NCBI GenBank assembly: GCA_007123625.1
Contig: SKKS01000185.1
Location: 1 to 9,391 of the forward strand
Reading direction: 5' to 3'
Source: Paracoccaceae bacterium
GTDB lineage: Bacteria > Pseudomonadota > Alphaproteobacteria > Rhodobacterales > Rhodobacteraceae
Length of the DNA stretch: 9,391 bases
This document shows, in pieces, positions 6,596 to 9,391 of the stretch (positions are counted from its first letter, which is position 1; each line of letters begins with the position of its first letter). The translations under genes were made by a program, and so were the position numbers. The notes below the pieces were generated by a model. That model ran no database searches. It was not told where the DNA came from and saw only the letters and a program-made list of their open reading frames with translations.

Positions 6596-6907
6596 TCATT
6601 CTGGGGCGTGTTTTCCGCGCAGTGCTTTTTGCAGCAGCGTCCCAGAAGCCCAGCGCGGGGCTTTGCCTGTTGCCAGCGCGTCGCGGCCATTGTCAGGCAA
6701 GAAAACGGCACAAGCCGCGCCAGCTTCGGCCCGAGCCGCGAAGGCTTTCGCCGTTTCCCCATCTTCGCGGGGCAGGCTTCCGCCGCCCATCCGCATCGTG
6801 GCCAAGGGTTCGCCGGATTCAGCACAGCATAGGAAAACCACGGAAGGCGCAAGGGCAGCCGTGCCCCGCTTGCCTTCCAGCTTGTCGAGCCGCAGCCGCA
6901 AGGTCAT
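6596..6907 (-). CDS. Small phage-like protein with RLDKLE N-terminus
   Basis: The 103-residue product begins MTLRLRLDKLEGKRG, a short charged, probably helical segment. A strand-like VVFLCCAESGEPLATMRMGG follows, then REDGETAKAFAARAEA, and the end is Ala/Gly-rich. This layout (charged N-terminus, a strand with an acidic-Gly turn, then an E-rich xxETxxxFxxRA helix) resembles small prophage hypothetical proteins of Rhodobacteraceae; no function is known to me. The ATG at 6907 overlaps the TGA of the upstream frame as ATGA, which suggests coupling; an ATG nine bases earlier is also possible. It is the last of three minus-strand genes that share the same kind of N-terminus. The frame is intact, but with the neighbouring gene broken it may no longer be expressed. 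Confidence 0.5.
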   Translation of the reverse strand: MTLRLRLDKLEGKRGTAALAPSVVFLCCAESGEPLATMRMGGGSLPREDGETAKAFAARAEAGAACAVFLPDNGRDALATGKAPRWASGTLLQKALRGKHAPE

Positions 6908-7131
6908 AGCCTGCATTCCAAGTCAAGCCGCGTGCGGAAAGCCGTTTCGCTTTCGCATGTGTTGCGGTCAATATGCTGCCACGTTTCGCCCGCCCGCCGT
7001 ATCATTGCCGCCACCAGTTCCGGCCCGGTTACGCTTGATGTCAACACCGGGCGCAGCACCTATGGAGGGGGCGTGAAGGAGCCGCCGCGCCGGACTTCCA
7101 GCCTGTCAAGTCGGTTGCGCAGCGCTGCCAT
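6904..7131 (-). pseudogene. Small phage-like gene interrupted by an amber codon
   Basis: Read from the ATG at 7131, the frame gives MAALRNRLDRLEVRRGG and then meets TAG at 7062-7060 (codon 24). After that it continues without stop, as VLRPVLTSSVTGPELVAAMI and on to TRLDLECRL, to TGA at 6906-6904, for 76 codons in all. The sequence on both sides of the TAG looks like real protein: the N-terminus matches the RLxRLE type of its two neighbours, and the tail ends in an ATGA overlap with the next gene. The upstream gene also overlaps this start by 26 bases, the normal packing of phage genes. I read it as one gene with a nonsense mutation. Alternatives are a 23-residue peptide, or a separate start after the TAG (GTG at 7059). 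Confidence 0.5.
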
Positions 7132-7690
7132 TGCCGACCCCGTCCAGCGCCGCCACTCGGGTTTCGAGCTCGCTTGTTTCCAGCGTGCGCTGGTAGGTTT
7201 CCATAACCGCCATGATTTGCGCCCCTTCGGTCGGGGTCAGGTCGTCAAGTGCTACTGCTTCCAGCACAGCACCAGCCGCCGTTGCCGCGTCGCGGGCGGT
7301 TTCCATGCGGGGCAAGTTGACTTGCACCGAGGTGTCACGCCTTGGTGGGCCGATGCGTTCGGGGCAAAGGCGCGGCGCCGCCCCGTCGCCTTCCAGCGCC
7401 ATTGTCACGGCTTGCCGGGTCAGGGCTTCGGCTTCATCATCCAGCAGCGCCAGCGCGGCCCGTGTCGCCTTGTGGCGCGTTCCGCTTGGCTTGCCGGGGT
7501 TGCCAGCCGCAAAGGTTCCATCCGTATTTCGCCCGCATTTACGGTCGGTCATGCCCGCCCTACACGCCAGTTTGATGCGGGCGCACAGGTCCGGGGGCAA
7601 AGCAAGGTCGGACAGCTTCAAGCCCGGTGCCGTGACAGGGGCGGGCCGGGTCTGTTCAAGCCGGGCGATGCGTGCGCCGATGCGTTCCAT
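7106..7690 (-). CDS. Phage-like protein, GNPGKPSG-type (DUF5681-like) domain, possible fusion
   Basis: The 194-residue frame has two parts. Residues 1-46 begin MERIGARIARLEQTR, the same charged helical start as the next two genes, and end LPPDLCARIKLACRAG. Residues 47-194 start at an internal ATG (7552) preceded by AGGGCGGGC and read NTDGTFAAGNPGKPSGTRHK, then an alpha-helical region to the end. The GNPGKPSG block resembles the DUF5681 type of phage-associated proteins found near terminase genes, so a role in DNA packaging or its control is possible but unproven. It could be one gene or two genes that became fused when a stop was lost. Within the otherwise family-like segment at 102-119, Pro106 and Pro110 stand in a predicted helix where I would expect Leu; this may mark decay. 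The start at 7690 has only a weak AGG upstream. Confidence 0.55.
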   Translation of the reverse strand: MERIGARIARLEQTRPAPVTAPGLKLSDLALPPDLCARIKLACRAGMTDRKCGRNTDGTFAAGNPGKPSGTRHKATRAALALLDDEAEALTRQAVTMALEGDGAAPRLCPERIGPPRRDTSVQVNLPRMETARDAATAAGAVLEAVALDDLTPTEGAQIMAVMETYQRTLETSELETRVAALDGVGNGSAAQPT

Positions 7691-7710
7691 TTGCTAACCT
7701 GCAAGCCATG

Positions 7711-7727
7711 ATTTGCAAATTATCACA
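7711..7727 (-). promoter_or_regulatory. Candidate extended -10 promoter overlapping a palindrome
   Basis: On the minus strand TGTGATAAT (7727-7719) looks like an extended -10 element, and transcription would begin near 7711, about 20 bases before the start of the phage-like operon at 7690. The perfect palindrome ATTTGCAAAT at 7711-7720 overlaps it. A further ATTTGC copy at 7689-7694 lies 22 bases from the first, on the same face of the helix. This arrangement suits a repressor operator. No -35 was found, and the protein that would bind is not visible. Confidence 0.35.
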
Positions 7728-7942
7728 TCCGGCGCGAAGCGCAAAGCCGTCACACCGCAAACCGTCCGCCTTCGGTCGGGCGGGCAATGCTCGCGGCGGT
7801 CAGGCTTTCCAGAAGAGGTTTCACACCGCCCGCGCGTCCGCGCTGGAATTGGCGGCGATCTTTTCAGGCAGGGTTCTGGGCCATGGGGGACGTTATTGCG
7901 TAATTCAGGCTTGAGGGATGTTTGCCCCTTTCCCCTTGAGCC

Positions 7943-8062
7943 TCAGGCCACGAGAACGATCTCGGCGGTGCCGAGGGCGGTGCCGAGGGCGTTGAAGCGG
8001 GCCATGAGTGCGATACGGATGTGGACTTCGGCGGTCTGGCGCCGCAATGGCTCATTGGTCAG
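7943..8062 (-). pseudogene. Coding-like remnant, 39-codon tail of unknown protein
   Basis: The minus-strand frame reads LTNEPLRRQTAEVHIRIALM, then ARFNALGTALGTAEIVLVA and a TGA. The mix of residues looks like a genuine protein C-terminus, perhaps from a mobile-element protein, but I cannot name the family. The frame is blocked upstream by a TAA near 8100 and has no plausible start, so it is at best a fragment. A 12-bp tandem duplication inside it repeats the LGTA unit. Confidence 0.25.
7964..7987. repeat. 12-bp tandem duplication
   Basis: GGCGGTGCCGAG occurs twice without spacing at 7964-7975 and 7976-7987, followed by a partial GGCG. On the minus strand it duplicates four residues (LGTA LGTA) in frame, as produced by replication slippage. 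Confidence 0.85.
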
Positions 8063-8176
8063 ATCAGTTGGCTGTCCGGAAGCGGGCGGGCTTGGGCCTG
8101 CTTATGCCATCCGTCTAACCGCATGGATTCGTGATGTGAACTCTTCGCAGCAAAAGCTCTGCAGCAACGCCCAACA

Positions 8177-8610
8177 GTGGTCGGCATGCGCGAGGGCGCG
8201 GGCGACGAAGGCACCAACACGCTGGTCAATATCGAACTGCTGCGTTTCGCGGGTGGCGATGTTCCAATGGCCGATATGGAAACAACTACACTGTCCGGCC
8301 GCGTGACAGATCGCACGGGCACACCGCTGGTCGACACAGATGTCATCTTTGACGGAGACCCGCCGACGCCGCTGCGGGCTTCGAGCGGCCCAGATGGAAT
8401 TTTCGCGTTGGACTCGCTACGCACCGCTGTCGGGCTGCAAAACGACTTCGCGCCGCGCTGGGTGTTTCTCGATGTCGGAGCCGATCTGTCGAACATCGAC
8501 CGCACCAAACCACATTCGAAACCGGCGTCCGCATCGATCCGCTCGTGTCTGGTGAGACCGAACTCAACATGACCGGCATCCTGCTGGGCAACATGCAGGG
8601 GTATGCCTGA
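8177..8610 (+). pseudogene. Frameshifted C-terminal fragment of an RTX/dockerin-like secreted protein
   Basis: The first frame reads GTNTLVNIELLRFAGGDV, the pattern that ends many RTX-type calcium-binding and serralysin-like proteins. It is followed by TLSGRVTDRTGTPLVDTDVI (a carboxypeptidase-regulatory-like start), DGIFALDSLRTAVGLQ (a dockerin-like helix scrap) and APRWVFLD. After NIDRTK the frame derails. One base later the other frame continues naturally as TFETGVRIDPLVSGETELNM then TGILLGNMQGYA and TGA at 8608-8610. A one-base loss at 8507-8511 explains this. The dockerin-like part is also much shorter than such modules normally are, which suggests an internal deletion between LDS and TAVGLQ. 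No start, repeat array or secretion genes are present upstream, so this is a displaced 3' remnant. Confidence 0.6.
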
Positions 8611-8764
8611 GGACCTTGATGCCCTAAGCCTGCGAGATGTGTTCGTTTTCGTTCTGCAACCCCGGAGGGTTCAGCCGTCCCCGACCGGCTCGCACCGGTT
8701 GCACCCCCATGCACCGAGCGCATTTTTCCTAGGACTTCGGTCGTATCGAAGATCCGGACGACCA

Positions 8765-9118
8765 GTGCGCACTCCCCACCCGACCGCGAAGCTGATCGCA
8801 GACCGCGTCCGCGACCTGTCGCACCGCAAGACCCAGGCCGAGATCGCCTCCGAGGCGGGCTTTGCCAACGCCAACATGATGACCTTTCTCAAGAATGGTC
8901 GCAACAAGGTGCCGCTCGACCGGGTGCCCTCGCTCGCCAAGGCGCTGGGGGTCGATCCCGCGATGCTCTTGCGTCTGGCGCTGGACCAGGCGGTGGGCGC
9001 GAAGACTCCCGTCGCCGAATCGACTCTGTCTATGTGGAGGCGTGGTCGTGTTCATGTCGCGCGACGGATGCTTTCGGCAGATCCAAGTGCACCACGAGGA
9101 CGTAACACAGCCTTGTAA
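8765..9118 (+). CDS. Helix-turn-helix protein, probably truncated
   Basis: From a GTG at 8765 the frame gives 117 residues. Residues 5-80 read HPTAKLIADRVRDLSHRKTQ, AEIASEAGFANANMMTFLKN, GRNKVPLDRVPSLAKALGVD and PAMLLRLALDQAVGAKT. This is a helix-turn-helix domain of the XRE-like type seen in alphaproteobacterial accessory regions, with the helix-turn-helix at about 21-48. It would bind DNA in the cytoplasm. After about residue 80 the sequence becomes Arg/Ser-rich (MWRRGRVHVARRM) and no longer resembles a folded regulator tail, so the gene is probably cut off and running into unrelated DNA. There is no good ribosome site at the GTG, and the frame upstream is open but not protein-like, so the 5' end may also be damaged. 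Its original partner gene is not visible. Confidence 0.5.
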   Translation: MRTPHPTAKLIADRVRDLSHRKTQAEIASEAGFANANMMTFLKNGRNKVPLDRVPSLAKALGVDPAMLLRLALDQAVGAKTPVAESTLSMWRRGRVHVARRMLSADPSAPRGRNTAL

Positions 9119-9156
9119 CGCAGGCGATCAGTCGAAACAGGGTAGGTCATTGAAAA

Positions 9157-9170
9157 ATATAAATTTATAT
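9157..9170. repeat. 14-bp all-A/T palindrome beside tRNA-Trp
   Basis: ATATAAATTTATAT is its own reverse complement and consists only of A and T in an otherwise GC-rich region. It lies five bases beyond the CCA end of tRNA-Trp. On the minus strand it is followed by TTTTC, so it could act as a weak terminator for the tRNA, but the stem has no G-C pairs. Confidence 0.7.
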
Positions 9171-9174
9171 GAAC

Positions 9175-9250
9175 TGGCAGGGGCAGAGGGACTCGAACCC
9201 ACGACCCTCGGTTTTGGAGACCGATGCTCTACCGACCGAGCTATACCCCT
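9175..9250 (-). tRNA. tRNA-Trp (anticodon CCA)
   Basis: On the minus strand the acceptor stem pairs AGGGGTA (9250-9244) with TGCCCCT (9185-9179), one G-U pair, then discriminator G and an encoded CCA at 9177-9175. The anticodon stem TCGGT/ACCGA closes the loop CTCCAAA with anticodon CCA (plus-strand 9215-9217), specifying tryptophan. The T-arm GGTTCGAGTCC is standard. In many bacteria tRNA-Trp precedes secE and nusG, but neither gene is visible downstream here. Confidence 0.97.
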
Positions 9251-9262
9251 AGGCCGAGATTG

Positions 9263-9291
9263 GGCGTAGTGCAGAACCGGGCGGAGTTCAA
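9263..9291 (-). promoter_or_regulatory. Candidate promoter of tRNA-Trp
   Basis: On the minus strand TTGAAC (9291-9286) and TACGCC (9268-9263) are separated by 17 bases. The start point would be near 9256, just ahead of the tRNA 5' end at 9250. The -35 is good and the -10 is weak. Confidence 0.45.
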
Positions 9292-9391
9292 GCCGTAATC
9301 AGCCGCCGGACGCAGCGCAGGGCGGGCTGAAAATGCAGCGGCGATGGGGTCTGCGGGGCCTCTGGAGCGTGCACTTTTCCGGTGCCGAAGA
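9292..9391. other. Window edge, nothing assigned
   Basis: No gene or structured element can be supported in the last 100 bases. A short frame from the ATG near 9333 runs off the end and has no ribosome site. Confidence 0.5.

Larger units (their letters stand above)
7728..8134. other. Gene-poor, decayed stretch
   Basis: No credible intact gene was found on either strand in these roughly 400 bases; longer open frames here have unnatural Arg/Ser/Pro-rich composition. Short coding-like scraps occur on the minus strand, such as PEKIAANSSADARAV ending at a TGA and a 39-codon tail described separately. On the + strand, 7907-7943 could fold into an 11-bp stem (AGGCTTGAGGG with CCCTTGAGCCT, two G-U pairs) with a 15-base loop, but it has no T-run. 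The stretch reads as a patchwork of gene remnants. Confidence 0.45.

Noticed and set aside
6445..6852. Minus-strand frame ending in RRGLEPPHPFEY
   Set aside because: This peptide is the antisense translation of tRNA-Leu, a common false gene; the rest of the frame is antisense or out of frame to the phage-like genes.
7713..8306. Plus-strand frame of 197 codons through the gene-poor stretch
   Set aside because: Composition is Arg/Ser-rich without motifs, and it overlaps the start of the RTX-like remnant in another frame; better explained as open by chance in GC-rich DNA.
6492..9174. CRISPR array or insertion sequence
   Set aside because: No regularly spaced direct repeats, no terminal inverted repeats with a transposase, and no recognisable transposase domain were found.
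6405..9250. Paired tRNA T-arm sequences as attachment-site repeats
   Set aside because: GGTTCGAGTCC occurs in both tRNA genes on opposite strands only because T-arms are conserved; no longer duplicate of the tRNA-Leu end was seen.
8895..9269. Plus-strand frame ending in GAEGLEPTTLGFGDRCSTDRA
   Set aside because: The end is the antisense translation of tRNA-Trp and the first part is an out-of-frame reading of the helix-turn-helix gene.

Overview
The window looks like chromosomal DNA from an alphaproteobacterium, most likely of the Rhodobacteraceae/Roseobacter group. The evidence is high GC, the ornithine-lipid pair olsB-olsA, an rnhB-ccrM neighbourhood with a GANTC-type CcrM methyltransferase, and an NDUFA9-like NAD-binding protein. 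Assignment is by recognising protein families by eye; no database search was run.

Region 1 (1-1188, + strand) holds the end of olsB and a complete olsA, which together make ornithine lipids. Region 2 (1172-3067) is the most unusual gene-level part. A co-translated minus-strand pair encodes a small exported two-cysteine protein and an inner-membrane protein with a C-terminal winged-helix DNA-binding domain. Divergent from the pair, across a 239-bp spacer, is an exported protein built from four two-cysteine repeats. The membrane regulator gene overlaps olsA tail to tail.

Region 3 (3200-5198) is rnhB followed by ccrM. A GNRA-loop terminator lies just ahead of rnhB. Three GANTC sites, the expected target of CcrM itself, are packed into the ccrM leader around a candidate promoter. 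Two consecutive hairpins follow ccrM, the second a textbook terminator. Region 4 (5260-6246, minus) is an NDUFA9-family Rossmann protein.

Region 5 (6360-9250) begins with tRNA-Leu(CAG) and its promoter and ends at a minus-strand tRNA-Trp(CCA). The 2.7 kb between the two tRNA genes looks like a decaying accessory island. It holds three small minus-strand phage-like genes that share an RLxRLE-type N-terminus, one of them with an in-frame amber codon. It also holds a gene-poor stretch with short coding-like scraps, a frameshifted C-terminal fragment of an RTX/dockerin-like secreted protein, and a helix-turn-helix gene that appears to lose its family sequence part-way. No integrase, intact terminase or complete insertion sequence is visible.
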